A stretch of 31,085 bases of DNA. Origin: Anthropogastromicrobium sp963652495 (GTDB taxonomy: Bacteria; Bacillota; Clostridia; Lachnospirales; Lachnospiraceae). Within the stretch, counting starts at the first letter, position 1, and each line of letters starts with the position of its first letter. The position numbers and the translations under genes are program-made. Positions 23,152 through 31,076 of this stretch are shown here, one piece after another. A model generated the notes under the pieces. It saw nothing but the letters and a program-made list of their open reading frames with translations, did no database searches and had not been told where the DNA came from. The DNA lies in contig CAVJTU010000033.1 of the NCBI GenBank assembly GCA_963652495.1, positions 1 to 31,085 of the forward strand, written 5' to 3'.

Positions 23152-24507
23152 ATGTCCTTTCTTTTACTGGAGAACCGGCTCAGCATAGACACACTTGTTG
23201 TTCCCGGCTATTTTATAGACCGTTTTCTTCCTGCCGCCTCCGGTACGGATGTAAAGGTCTACCTATATTTGCTGCGTGCGATCTCAACATCGGCTTCCGG
23301 CATAAGCAGTGCTTCGATCGGTGATTGTCTTGAAATTTCAGAGCGCGAGGTTTTGCGTTCTCTTAGCTACTGGGAGAAAGCAGGACTTCTACGCCTTAGC
23401 TTTACCTCAGAGCATGTGCTGTCAGGCGTAGCTTTTACAGATCCGCCGATACAGAACTCTGCTGATAAAACAGCTGCCGATATGCCGGCTGCATCGCAGA
23501 TGACAGTGCAGAGCTTCGACACACAATCTGTTCTTTCTGCGCCCGCAAATTCTACCGACACACCGGCTTCCAATTCACCAAAGACTGCCGGTGCAATGGA
23601 CTTTTCCACAACAGGCACGCAGGGAGGCAGCAATACGGCAATGGCAGCCGGCAAAATGGCTTCCGGCACAGGTACCTCCTCTAACAGTAAGGTAAATGCC
23701 GCCGACACACAGTCCGACTCTGTATCTGCACAGACAACTGCTGTTTCAAACACTGCCATTTCGGGTTCGATGCTGCCGATCCATCTTTCTCAGGAGGAAC
23801 AGATTCTTCTGGAAAATGACCCGGAATTTAACATGTATATGTCGGCATGGTCGCAGTATTTCTCGCGCCCGCTTACCTATTCTGACACAGAGTCCTTCGG
23901 CTACTGGTACCTGCAGTTTAATCGCTCTCCTGATGTGATTGATTACCTGGTCGATTACTGTGCCAATCATTGCAAGGGCAAGCTGAGCATGAAATTCATT
24001 GATTCCGTGGCACAGTCCTGGCACCGCAAAGGTCTTCACACACTCGATGCCATCCGCGAGTACAATCAGGTGCACAACGATACTGTCTATGCAGTTATGA
24101 GAGCATATGGTCTGTACAATCAGGCACCCTCGCCGTCACAGCTGAATTATATCAACCAATGGATTCGTGACTATGGATTTTCTACGGACATTTTTTCCTA
24201 TGCCTGTGATATCACGATGCTAAAATGTCAGCGGCCAAGCGTAAATTTTACAGAGAGTATTCTTAAACGATGGAAGGAAGATCATGTAAAGACGCTCGAA
24301 GATGCAAAAGCTTCCGAGCAAAAACGTGATCAGGATCAGAAATCCAAAAACTCCACCAAGCGAAACAGTACAAACCGCGCTGTTTCAAATCATACAAACG
24401 CTTCTGTTGCAAAGGGTACACAGCAGTTCCGCAATTTTACGGAACGCCAGAATAACAACTACATGGAGAAGATTTTGAGGCAATACAGTCAGGATCCGAA
24501 AAAATAA
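23152..24507 (+). CDS. DnaD-domain replication initiation protein
   Basis: Predicted primosome protein that helps load the replicative helicase. The 451-residue protein has an N-terminal winged-helix DnaD/DnaB-type domain (about 10-97, KVYLYLLRAIST...EISEREVLRSLSYWEKAGLL). A Ser/Thr/Ala-rich linker follows (about 100-206). Two C-terminal DnaD-like helical repeats (about 215-300 and 310-380) include YNQAPSPSQLNYINQWI and SILKRWKEDHV, the YxxxI-xxxW type of motif that contacts DNA. A basic, Lys/Asn/Ser-rich tail ends the protein. The ATG at 23152 has TGGAGG 5 nt upstream; a frame open from 23122 is not needed. The helicase loader gene follows 94 bp later, as with dnaB-dnaI in B. subtilis. Confidence 0.88.
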   Translation: MSFLLLENRLSIDTLVVPGYFIDRFLPAASGTDVKVYLYLLRAISTSASGISSASIGDCLEISEREVLRSLSYWEKAGLLRLSFTSEHVLSGVAFTDPPIQNSADKTAADMPAASQMTVQSFDTQSVLSAPANSTDTPASNSPKTAGAMDFSTTGTQGGSNTAMAAGKMASGTGTSSNSKVNAADTQSDSVSAQTTAVSNTAISGSMLPIHLSQEEQILLENDPEFNMYMSAWSQYFSRPLTYSDTESFGYWYLQFNRSPDVIDYLVDYCANHCKGKLSMKFIDSVAQSWHRKGLHTLDAIREYNQVHNDTVYAVMRAYGLYNQAPSPSQLNYINQWIRDYGFSTDIFSYACDITMLKCQRPSVNFTESILKRWKEDHVKTLEDAKASEQKRDQDQKSKNSTKRNSTNRAVSNHTNASVAKGTQQFRNFTERQNNNYMEKILRQYSQDPKK

Positions 24508-24514
24508 CAATGTA

Positions 24515-24553
24515 ATGATGTTTGGGTCAAAAGGCATTTTGCCCCCTTTGATA
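24515..24553 (-). repeat. Tail fragment of the cloverleaf repeat, inverted
   Basis: These 39 bases match the reverse complement of 44-82 with two differences. They form a hairpin (GGGTCAAAA/TTTTGCCCC, one mismatch) 8 bp after the DnaD gene stop. No strong T tract follows, so it would attenuate rather than end transcription before the loader gene. Confidence 0.7.
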
Positions 24554-24601
24554 ATCAATTGATGTACAAAAATAGACACAAATGGAAAGGATTTATAAAT
24601 T

Positions 24602-25576
24602 ATGGCTCTGACTAATTCACAATACAATGAACTGATGCGCCGCTACAGCCGCACCCGTTTTCAACACCAGCATGAAATGGAAGAACGTCTCCGCCATATT
24701 TATGCAAAATGTCCAAGACTTCTTGAGATTTCACAGCAGCTTCCGACTGCGAGTGCTTCTCTTGCAAAGGCGAAGATTACAGGAAATGCACAGGAAGCGG
24801 GGAAGGCGCAGGCTTCTATTGATGCCCTGCGTAAGGAGCGCACTGCTCTTTTGGCATCGCTCCACTACACGCTCAAAGATCTCCAGCCCAAATACAGCTG
24901 CCCGGACTGCAAAGACACCGGTTATCTGGACGGCAACCGCAAATGTCACTGCTTTGAACAGGCCGGTATCAGCTTACTCTACGAGCAGTCTGGCATTCGT
25001 GACCGCCTTGAAAAAGAAAACTTCAGCACATTTGATATCAACCGCTATTCCGATGCGCCTAATCCACTGCTTGGCGGCATGAGCAACCGTACCCATATGC
25101 AGCGTCTTCGCCTGATTTACGAAAAATATGCCCGTCAGTTTGAGGATGGCAGCCCAAGCCTTTTAATTTTCGGAAATCCGGGTGTCGGCAAAACATTTCT
25201 TTGCAACTGCATCGCAAAAGTTGTGCTGGATCGCGGCTTTTCTGTTCTGTATATGACAGCACCGGAATTTTTTGAATCAGCGATGCAGAGATTTCATTCA
25301 AATACGAACGATGATTCAAATGACAATGATTCTTATGCGCTTACTTGCAGTCTGCTAATCATTGACGATCTGGGAACGGAAAATTTAACACCATTTGTAA
25401 TCAGTCAGCTTTTTCATGTGATCAATTCACGCGATCTGGCGAAGAAGACGACAATCATCTCGACAAATTTAAGTCCGGATCAGCTTCAAAATACGTATAC
25501 GGAGCGCATCTCCTCACGCCTGATGGGACAATATACGGCAATTCCCATTTTTGGAGATGATTTGAGGAATTCATGA
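24602..25576 (+). CDS. DnaI/DnaC-like AAA+ helicase loader
   Basis: ATPase expected to hand the replicative helicase to the DNA together with the DnaD-type protein. The 324-residue protein has an N-terminal helical region, a zinc-binding cluster CPDCKDTGY...KCHC (Cys100, Cys103, Cys115, Cys117) as in DnaI, then an AAA+ domain. That domain has Walker A GNPGVGKT (191-198), Walker B LLIIDDLGTE (251-260), sensor I TTIISTNLS and an arginine-finger region ERISSRLMG. It ends in the family-typical FGDDLR. GGAAAGG lies about 12 nt before the ATG, a weak spacing. The stop codon is only 10 bp from the start of the tandem repeat array, but the C-terminus looks complete. Confidence 0.92.
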   Translation: MALTNSQYNELMRRYSRTRFQHQHEMEERLRHIYAKCPRLLEISQQLPTASASLAKAKITGNAQEAGKAQASIDALRKERTALLASLHYTLKDLQPKYSCPDCKDTGYLDGNRKCHCFEQAGISLLYEQSGIRDRLEKENFSTFDINRYSDAPNPLLGGMSNRTHMQRLRLIYEKYARQFEDGSPSLLIFGNPGVGKTFLCNCIAKVVLDRGFSVLYMTAPEFFESAMQRFHSNTNDDSNDNDSYALTCSLLIIDDLGTENLTPFVISQLFHVINSRDLAKKTTIISTNLSPDQLQNTYTERISSRLMGQYTAIPIFGDDLRNS

Positions 25577-25586
25577 TACTCCGATC

Positions 25587-26051
25587 ATGACCCCAACGGA
25601 TTCGCTGATTTCCTTCGTAAATCGCTCCATCCTCATGTTTTTGGCAGGTTTCAAGGTCAGAATCTCTATCATGCAAGCATGATTCGCTTCTGACTTTGTT
25701 TTTTTCTCTCATGACCCCAACGGATTGCTCCGTTGCTTTGCAACTCTCGCAATCCTAAAAACATTCGGATTCGCTGATTTCCTTCGTAAATCGCTCCATC
25801 CTCATGTTTTTGGCAGGTTTCAAGGTCAGAATCTCTATCATGCAAGCATGATTCGCTTCTGACTTTGTTTTTTTCTCTCATGACCCCAACGGATTGCTCC
25901 GTTGCTTTGCAACTCTCGCAATCCTAAAAACATTCGGATTCGCTGATTTCCTTCGTAAATCGCTCCATCCTCATGTTTTTGGCAGGTTTCAAGGTCAGAA
26001 TCTCTATCATGCAAGCATGATTCGCTTCTGACTTTGAAACCTTGGGGTCAT
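25587..26051 (-). repeat. Tandem array of cloverleaf repeats (169-bp unit)
   Basis: Units starting at 25597, 25766 and 25935 repeat every 169 bp. The first two are identical by eye, and the third matches through 26036. In reverse complement each unit has the same arms as the 145-bp element: arm 1 GTCAGAA/TTCTGAC with tip ATCATGC/GCATGAT, arm 2 AAAAACAT/ATGTTTTT with inner GGAT/ATCC and GATTT/AAATC, and arm 3 GGATTGC/GCAATCC with inner GTTGC/GCAAC. The array as a whole is bounded by a 10-bp inverted repeat, ATGACCCCAA (25587-25596) and TTGGGGTCAT (26042-26051). The leftmost unit lacks arm 3. Short open frames inside the array are by-products. This fills the gap between the loader gene and prs. 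Confidence 0.92.
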
Positions 26052-26112
26052 ATTGCACAAATTTTTACATGATTTTACACAATTTTCTTTTTTATCCTTT
26101 TCGACGTAAAGC

Positions 26113-26141
26113 TTGAATCTTCCACGGCTTCATGCTATGAT
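26113..26141 (+). promoter_or_regulatory. Sigma-A promoter of prs
   Basis: TTGAAT (26113-26118), a 17-bp spacer and TATGAT (26136-26141). Transcription should start near 26148, about 54 nt before the start codon and outside the repeat array. Confidence 0.8.
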
Positions 26142-26201
26142 TATTTGAGGTTCGTATTTTTGTACGCAGGTAAGCTGCGTCTCACTATCATGGAGGTCAT
26201 C

Positions 26202-27416
26202 ATGCCAAACGAAAATAATCTGAACACGATACCAGTCGGAACACTGGGTCTTATCCCGCTTGAGAGCTGTGCTACACTTGGGCAGAAAGTAAATAACTAC
26301 CTGACAGAGTGGCGCTCTGAAAGAAGCCATGAAGAGTCTGCTGCACTTCACTTTTCCGAATACAGCAAGGAAAGCTACATCATCAAGGCAAAAACACCGC
26401 GATTCGGCTCCGGTGAAGCAAAGGGCGTTATCGAAGAGTCCGTCCGTGGCTGCGATCTGTACATTATGTTGGATGTATGCAACTATAGCCAGACGTACTC
26501 TCTGTGCGGATATGTAAATCACATGTCACCAGATGATCATTATCAGGATCTGAAACGTATCATTGCCGCAGTAGAGGGTAAGGCCCGCCGCATCAATGTC
26601 ATTATGCCATTCCTTTATGAGAGCCGCCAGCACAAACGTACTTCCCGTGAGTCTCTTGACTGCGCTATGGCACTTCAGGAGCTTACAAAGATGGGTGTAT
26701 CCAACATCATCACCTTTGATGCTCATGATGCCCGTGTTCAGAATGCAATCCCGCGCGACGGATTTGAGAGCGTTCCGTGCGTATACCAATTTATCAAAGC
26801 ACTCCTTCGCGTAGAACCGGATCTTCAGGTTGACAATGATCACCTGATGGTCATCAGCCCGGATGAAGGTGGTATGGGACGTGCTATTCAGCTGACCAAC
26901 TACCTTGGTGTTGATATGGGTATGTTCTATAAGCGCCGCGACTATACCCGCATCGTAGACGGAAAGAATCCTATCGTTGCACACGAGTTCCTTGGAACCA
27001 ACGTAGAGGGAAAGGATGTCATCATTATCGACGACATGATCTCCTCCGGTGACAGCATTCTGGACGTTGCACGCGAATTAAAGCGCCGCAAGGCCCGCAA
27101 GGTTTACGCCGCTGCTACCTTTGGTCTGTTTACAAACGGACTGGCAAAGTTTGATGCTGCATATGAGCAGGGTATCATTGACCATATCCTGACCACTAAT
27201 CTGGTATACCAAAGACCAGAACTTTTGTCCCGTCCTTATTATGTAAATGTTGACCTCAGCAAGTACATTGCGCTTCTGATTGATCATCTGAACCACAATG
27301 TATCCATTCATGAGTTATTAAATCCGACCGACAGAATCAACCACATCCTTGAAAAGCATCGCTTTCAGTTGGCTGCAAAGGCGAAAGCTGCTGCTTCTGA
27401 AGAAACACAGAATTAA
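26202..27416 (+). CDS. prs: Ribose-phosphate pyrophosphokinase (PRPP synthetase), long clostridial type
   Basis: Makes PRPP from ribose-5-phosphate and ATP, the substrate of PurF and of pyrimidine, His, Trp and NAD synthesis. The 404-residue protein is about 90 residues longer than the classical enzyme. It has the tandem phosphoribosyltransferase-like folds: GVIEESVRGCDLYIM (75-89) equals the canonical IEESIRG region, VIMPFLYESRQHKR (133-146) the ATP flexible loop, FDAHDARVQ (172-180) the catalytic metal site, and DVIIIDDMISSGDS (272-285) the PRPP loop. Insertions lie after residue 90 and at the C-terminus (about 380-404, Ala/Lys-rich). The ATG at 26202 has GGAGG 6 nt upstream; a longer open frame from 26145 overlaps the transcription start region. 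Two hairpins follow. Confidence 0.93.
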   Translation: MPNENNLNTIPVGTLGLIPLESCATLGQKVNNYLTEWRSERSHEESAALHFSEYSKESYIIKAKTPRFGSGEAKGVIEESVRGCDLYIMLDVCNYSQTYSLCGYVNHMSPDDHYQDLKRIIAAVEGKARRINVIMPFLYESRQHKRTSRESLDCAMALQELTKMGVSNIITFDAHDARVQNAIPRDGFESVPCVYQFIKALLRVEPDLQVDNDHLMVISPDEGGMGRAIQLTNYLGVDMGMFYKRRDYTRIVDGKNPIVAHEFLGTNVEGKDVIIIDDMISSGDSILDVARELKRRKARKVYAAATFGLFTNGLAKFDAAYEQGIIDHILTTNLVYQRPELLSRPYYVNVDLSKYIALLIDHLNHNVSIHELLNPTDRINHILEKHRFQLAAKAKAAASEETQN

Positions 27417-27437
27417 CCAAAAGTCAAGCGGATATTC

Positions 27438-27473
27438 GCAGCTATCGCTGCATAGCTCTGCAGCGATAGCTGC
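27438..27473. terminator. Perfect 15-bp palindromic hairpin after prs
   Basis: GCAGCTATCGCTGCA (27438-27452) pairs perfectly with 27459-27473 around a 6-nt loop, 21 bp after the prs stop. Only three T residues follow, so it may act as an mRNA 3'-end stabiliser or weak terminator ahead of the stronger one at 27516-27566. Confidence 0.55.
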
Positions 27474-27513
27474 TTTACAATGCAAGTCCCCACTAGGACA
27501 TACTTGATTCAGT

Positions 27514-27566
27514 AAAAAAACTCTCCGGAAAACATTCTTTTATCAAATGTCTTTCGGAGAGTTTTT
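27514..27566. terminator. Bidirectional intrinsic terminator between prs and the convergent fusion gene
   Basis: A 21-nt arm (27516-27536) pairs with 27546-27566 with two wobble-type differences. The stem core CTCTCCG/CGGAGAG is flanked by A residues on the left and T residues on the right, so either strand yields hairpin plus U tract. Confidence 0.9.
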
Positions 27567-27616
27567 CTATTACTGCGCGGCAGACACCAAAATGCCCCGC
27601 ATAAACGATCACAACT

Positions 27617-30600
27617 TTAATGGATAAATTTCGAGATAAAGTCTCTCACCAGTCGGCGCGTCTCATCAATGCCATCTGCATGCCCAAACTTACGCTCCGG
27701 ATGCCACTGAACACCCAGAATCTTCATGGATTCGGACTGATATGCCTCGATTGTATGGTTATCCTCGTCGATTGCAAGCGGCTCAAAGCAGTCTGCAAGT
27801 GCATCCTCAAAGATCACATCCTTATGATAATTATTGACATAAATATTTCGATTTTCTTTTAACAGACGTACCTTATGATCCTCACCGCGCTCCCTCGGAC
27901 ACGGAAGATCCGGATGATATGCCAGCTTTCCTCCAAAGAGAACGTTCATATACTGCATGCCGCGGCATGTTCCAATGATCGGAATGCCATGGTTGACGCA
28001 ATAGTGAATCAGCTTCTCCTCCATCTTGTCCCGGTATGGCTGCTCCTTCTCATTATGCGGACGGTCATACCACTGTGAACCAAGCGCACCGCCGCCGACT
28101 ACAATCAAAAGATCAATCTTCTCATCAAACAGACGCTCAAAATTCTTCGTATGGTTTGCCACCGGGCGCGGAATAAATCCGATGGACTCATAGAACTCTA
28201 CGTAGCCAGCCTCTAAGATATCAGTCGGATCGCCATAATCGTTTACGCCTTCACGCTGCGTAATGAGTGCATGAAGATTCGTATACTGAATGCCTTCTTT
28301 GATCAGACCATTTCGGCAGTCCATCTCCAGATAATCTAACTGAGACACGGTATCATAAATCTTCTCACCGCAGCCGATTGCCGCCGGAATGTTAAACTCT
28401 GCGCAGCGAATTGCCATATGAGACGCTGCTCCTCCGTATTTCGTGATAAAACCCTTGATATTCTTCGTAAAAATCCATTCATAACCAGGGTCAGCTTTCG
28501 GCACTACTACGATCTTTCCGGTGATATCGGCATCCGGCTCCTCATCAAGCAGCACAACCTCGCCCTCAACGACCTTTGCCGTAATAAAATTCGGGCGCGC
28601 CTCATACACCGGGATAACATCAACGCTTGCTCCGGAAAGAATCACCTCAGGAAGAAGAATCAAACGGCTGTCGTGATTGAGTCTGCGGCGCTTTGTGATC
28701 AGCTTCATCCAAAGCTTCTTTAACTCTTCCGGATTGCAGCCAGGCTCATACAGCTTAAAATCGTCCACGCAAAGCCATGACAAATCCATCGTGCGAATCT
28801 CAAGGATTGAGCCAAGCTTTCGGATCAATTCTAAGACCATACTGAGCGATTTAGTAAATTCAAATTTAAAATACTCGCGCTGTTCAATTGCACTGATCCA
28901 GAACTTTGCCATACGCTCTGCCGTCACATCAAGCTGTGAATCTTCTAGTGCCTGCGTTAAGATGCTGATATCAAGCTCGCGGCGAATATTTGTCTTGTCC
29001 TTCTTGATACGGGATGGTGCCGGACGGAAGTTCATAGCATCGTATCGGTCGGAACGAATGTCATATGTGCCGCTTCGCAGATGACCATATTTAAAGTTAA
29101 ACTCCTCTCTGCTGATCAACCCCTGCGAAAACCGCTCAAAATCATCATTAAATTCTGACGAAACCGTGGAAATGCCCTGCATGAAGGTGTCCACATTTTC
29201 ACTGCTGTAATAGCCTGCATCGACAAGGGTACGAAGAAATGCTCTTGCAATGAATGCCAGTCTTGCCTGACGCGCAAACTGCGGTGTGCCATTCGTGCGA
29301 ATTTCCCTTAAGAGCGTCAAAATCCCATCAACAAGTTTATCAACTGACACATCCTCGACAAGCAGCTTCTCGATCTCTTCGCGGTGATTTTCAAGACGCT
29401 TCAGTGCTTCAAGATCATTTTTTAAAATTTCTTCCTGGTGTGTTACCGCATCAATTGTCAGTTTCTTTACTTCGTGTACAAGAAGCTGCCGTTCCTCCTC
29501 TGTAAATCCATAGCGAAGCATTCTCTTTGAATTTTCCTCGGTCATAAAATCATAACTGCTGAAAATAATCTCAAACTCAATCTTATCATGCGCAGAAAGA
29601 TCCTCTTCAAGCCTTGTCTGATAATATTGAACAAGACGAAGCGCAAGCGGCTCCGGGATGCTCGCCGGGATCAGGGAATAATAAGAATAGGTCAAGTTAA
29701 TATATGGCTTATTTCCAACCTGATACATCAAATCTTCGTTGAATGTGCGATAACCCAGCTCACGAATACCTTCGTTCCATGCGTGATGCGTGATAATCTC
29801 ACGATACAGTGAGTAATCAAGTGCTCTTGGATTGCTTCCGATGATCTCAGACGGATTCCAGAATGCCATATCGGACAGCTTCATCGGCTTGCCCGTAATT
29901 GCGTCAAGATGCTCCTCATACTCCTGACGAATCTGTCCTTTTCTTGCGAAGAAAGAATAATCGTCGATATAACGGCCCTCGCGATAGCCTGCCGCAAGCG
30001 GACGAACCTGAAACAGAATGACCTGATTATGACTGTCAATCGCAAACTCAATGTCAAGCGGGATATCCTCTATGATGCTCTCCACCTCTGCCACTGCTGC
30101 GATCAGGTTGTGCCAACGCTCTTCAAGCTGATACAGCGACACATTTCGCGCAATCCACAGCGTTTTTCCGCCGCGGCCGCTCGTAACACTGTCTGTAGAA
30201 CCCAGGTCATCATAATTAACCAGATAGTACGGACGCTTTCCCTTTAAATCACGTGAAAAAACGACACCACTTATGCACACATCCATCGCCTGACGCTGGA
30301 TTAGCACCTGCTCGTCTGAAATTCCCTTGATATCCTTCTCGTATGACCGGATGACAGCCTCAATCGACTCTACAATCTGCGCACGGCTCGCAGAATCCAC
30401 ATCAAGAATACTCTTATAATGTCCTGCATTCGAGGACTTCATGCAGTCTTCCTGCGTGGAAGAACTCCGCACGACGATCCGGCATCCGCCGAACTTTTCC
30501 ATAATCTCTGTGCAAACCTGATTTTTATTGCGCCAGAAATCTTCCACCCTGAGGATATACATTTCCTCGATGCGCGCCTTTTTGATCAGATTTTTCATTG

Positions 30601-30652
30601 CATAAAGTGTATTTGCTTTTGTCGAAATGATCTTGCTTATGTTATCCGCCAT
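27617..30652 (-). CDS. Fusion of a glutamine-kinase-like PPDK/PEP-synthase-type enzyme and a C26 glutamine amidotransferase
   Basis: The 1011-residue protein has no signal peptide. Part 1 (about 1-800) has a PPDK-type ATP-grasp domain with VRSSSTQED (61-69) and LFQVRPLA. A middle helical region follows with WNPSEIIGSNPRALDYSLY (265-283) and GHLRSGTYDI (523-532), patterns I associate with the Cj1418 glutamine-kinase group. A phosphohistidine swivel domain follows with GGAASHMAI (catalytic His745). There is no PEP-binding TIM barrel, so it is not a PEP synthase or PPDK. Part 2 (about 810-1011) is a class-I amidotransferase/C26 hydrolase with nucleophile Cys896 in GTCRGMQ, VNNYH, and the His984/Glu986 pair in QWHPE. 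In Campylobacter, Cj1418 phosphorylates the glutamine amide nitrogen and Cj1417 later cuts off glutamate; one chain here would hold both steps. The true substrate is unknown. The ATG at 30652 has GGGAGG about 9 nt upstream. Confidence 0.85.
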   Translation of the reverse strand: MADNISKIISTKANTLYAMKNLIKKARIEEMYILRVEDFWRNKNQVCTEIMEKFGGCRIVVRSSSTQEDCMKSSNAGHYKSILDVDSASRAQIVESIEAVIRSYEKDIKGISDEQVLIQRQAMDVCISGVVFSRDLKGKRPYYLVNYDDLGSTDSVTSGRGGKTLWIARNVSLYQLEERWHNLIAAVAEVESIIEDIPLDIEFAIDSHNQVILFQVRPLAAGYREGRYIDDYSFFARKGQIRQEYEEHLDAITGKPMKLSDMAFWNPSEIIGSNPRALDYSLYREIITHHAWNEGIRELGYRTFNEDLMYQVGNKPYINLTYSYYSLIPASIPEPLALRLVQYYQTRLEEDLSAHDKIEFEIIFSSYDFMTEENSKRMLRYGFTEEERQLLVHEVKKLTIDAVTHQEEILKNDLEALKRLENHREEIEKLLVEDVSVDKLVDGILTLLREIRTNGTPQFARQARLAFIARAFLRTLVDAGYYSSENVDTFMQGISTVSSEFNDDFERFSQGLISREEFNFKYGHLRSGTYDIRSDRYDAMNFRPAPSRIKKDKTNIRRELDISILTQALEDSQLDVTAERMAKFWISAIEQREYFKFEFTKSLSMVLELIRKLGSILEIRTMDLSWLCVDDFKLYEPGCNPEELKKLWMKLITKRRRLNHDSRLILLPEVILSGASVDVIPVYEARPNFITAKVVEGEVVLLDEEPDADITGKIVVVPKADPGYEWIFTKNIKGFITKYGGAASHMAIRCAEFNIPAAIGCGEKIYDTVSQLDYLEMDCRNGLIKEGIQYTNLHALITQREGVNDYGDPTDILEAGYVEFYESIGFIPRPVANHTKNFERLFDEKIDLLIVVGGGALGSQWYDRPHNEKEQPYRDKMEEKLIHYCVNHGIPIIGTCRGMQYMNVLFGGKLAYHPDLPCPRERGEDHKVRLLKENRNIYVNNYHKDVIFEDALADCFEPLAIDEDNHTIEAYQSESMKILGVQWHPERKFGHADGIDETRRLVRDFISKFIH

Positions 30653-30688
30653 ACTGCGTGTCCTCCCTTGTGATCGGTATAGTTTCAG

Positions 30689-30718
30689 TGTATCACAATT
30701 AGAGCAATCTTTCCACAA
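30689..30718 (-). promoter_or_regulatory. Weak candidate promoter of the fusion gene
   Basis: On the minus strand TTGTGG (30713-30718), an 18-bp spacer and GATACA (30689-30694). It lies just downstream of a minus-strand terminator, so the fusion gene is probably transcribed alone. Confidence 0.4.
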
Positions 30719-30731
30719 CAAAAAAATACAT

Positions 30732-30758
30732 AAAAAAGACCGCCCTTTCGGGCGGTCT
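30732..30758 (-). terminator. Intrinsic terminator of a minus-strand transcript entering from the right
   Basis: Perfect 9-bp GC-rich stem (AGACCGCCC at 30737-30745 with GGGCGGTCT at 30750-30758) and a TTTC loop. On the minus strand a TTTTTT tract (30732-30737) follows. Confidence 0.85.
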
Positions 30759-31035
30759 AAAAAAGGAGGGGAGGGAACCATCTTCGGTTCCAATGAAAAA
30801 ATGAAAAAGAGTACAACTTTTGTGTAACTATATGTAAATTGCCAACGATTGGCAGATAGTAGATGCAGAAGCCATTTAAAAAATTCACTTAATGAATTTG
30901 CGCATCGAACTTTCGTATTGCTTTACTTAAGTTCTTATTGGCTTCCTCTGTTCAACTGTCTACATAATATCAGAAGCCTGTGTGCAAATTGTGTTTAAAA
31001 AAGAAAGAAATTATGAAATGAACCTTACCAAATAT
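30759..31035. other. Non-coding right flank
   Basis: No open frame with a ribosome site is seen on either strand. Two small hairpins are visible: GGAACC/GGTTCC (30774-30779 with 30786-30791) and TGCCAA/TTGGCA (30840-30845 with 30849-30854). Because a minus-strand terminator lies at its left end, the region is probably the 3' part of a transcript that begins beyond the window. Confidence 0.45.
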
Positions 31036-31076
31036 CGCCGTAAAGCCCCTTGCTTTAGCTATGGGGATATAAGGCG
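31036..31076. mobile_element. Possible IS200/IS605-type end hairpin
   Basis: CGCC (31036-31039) pairs with GGCG (31073-31076) and CCCC (31046-31049) with GGGG (31063-31066) around GCTTTAGC. The CCCC-n-GCTTTAGC-n-GGGG look resembles the subterminal hairpins and omega-RNA ends of IS200/IS605 (TnpA/TnpB) elements. No transposase is in the window, so this rests on resemblance only. Confidence 0.35.

Noticed and set aside
25455..25881. Two small minus-strand open frames sharing the same protein sequence
   Set aside because: They lie within the tandem repeat array (one also overlaps the loader gene), have no ribosome sites, and their similarity simply reflects the repeated DNA.
25597..26036. CRISPR-like array
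   Set aside because: The repeat unit is 169 bp with no unique spacers, and the internal structure is that of palindromic arms; no cas genes are near.
27617..30652. Annotation as phosphoenolpyruvate synthase or pyruvate phosphate dikinase
   Set aside because: The PEP/pyruvate-binding TIM barrel is absent; after the swivel domain the chain goes straight into a C26 amidotransferase domain.
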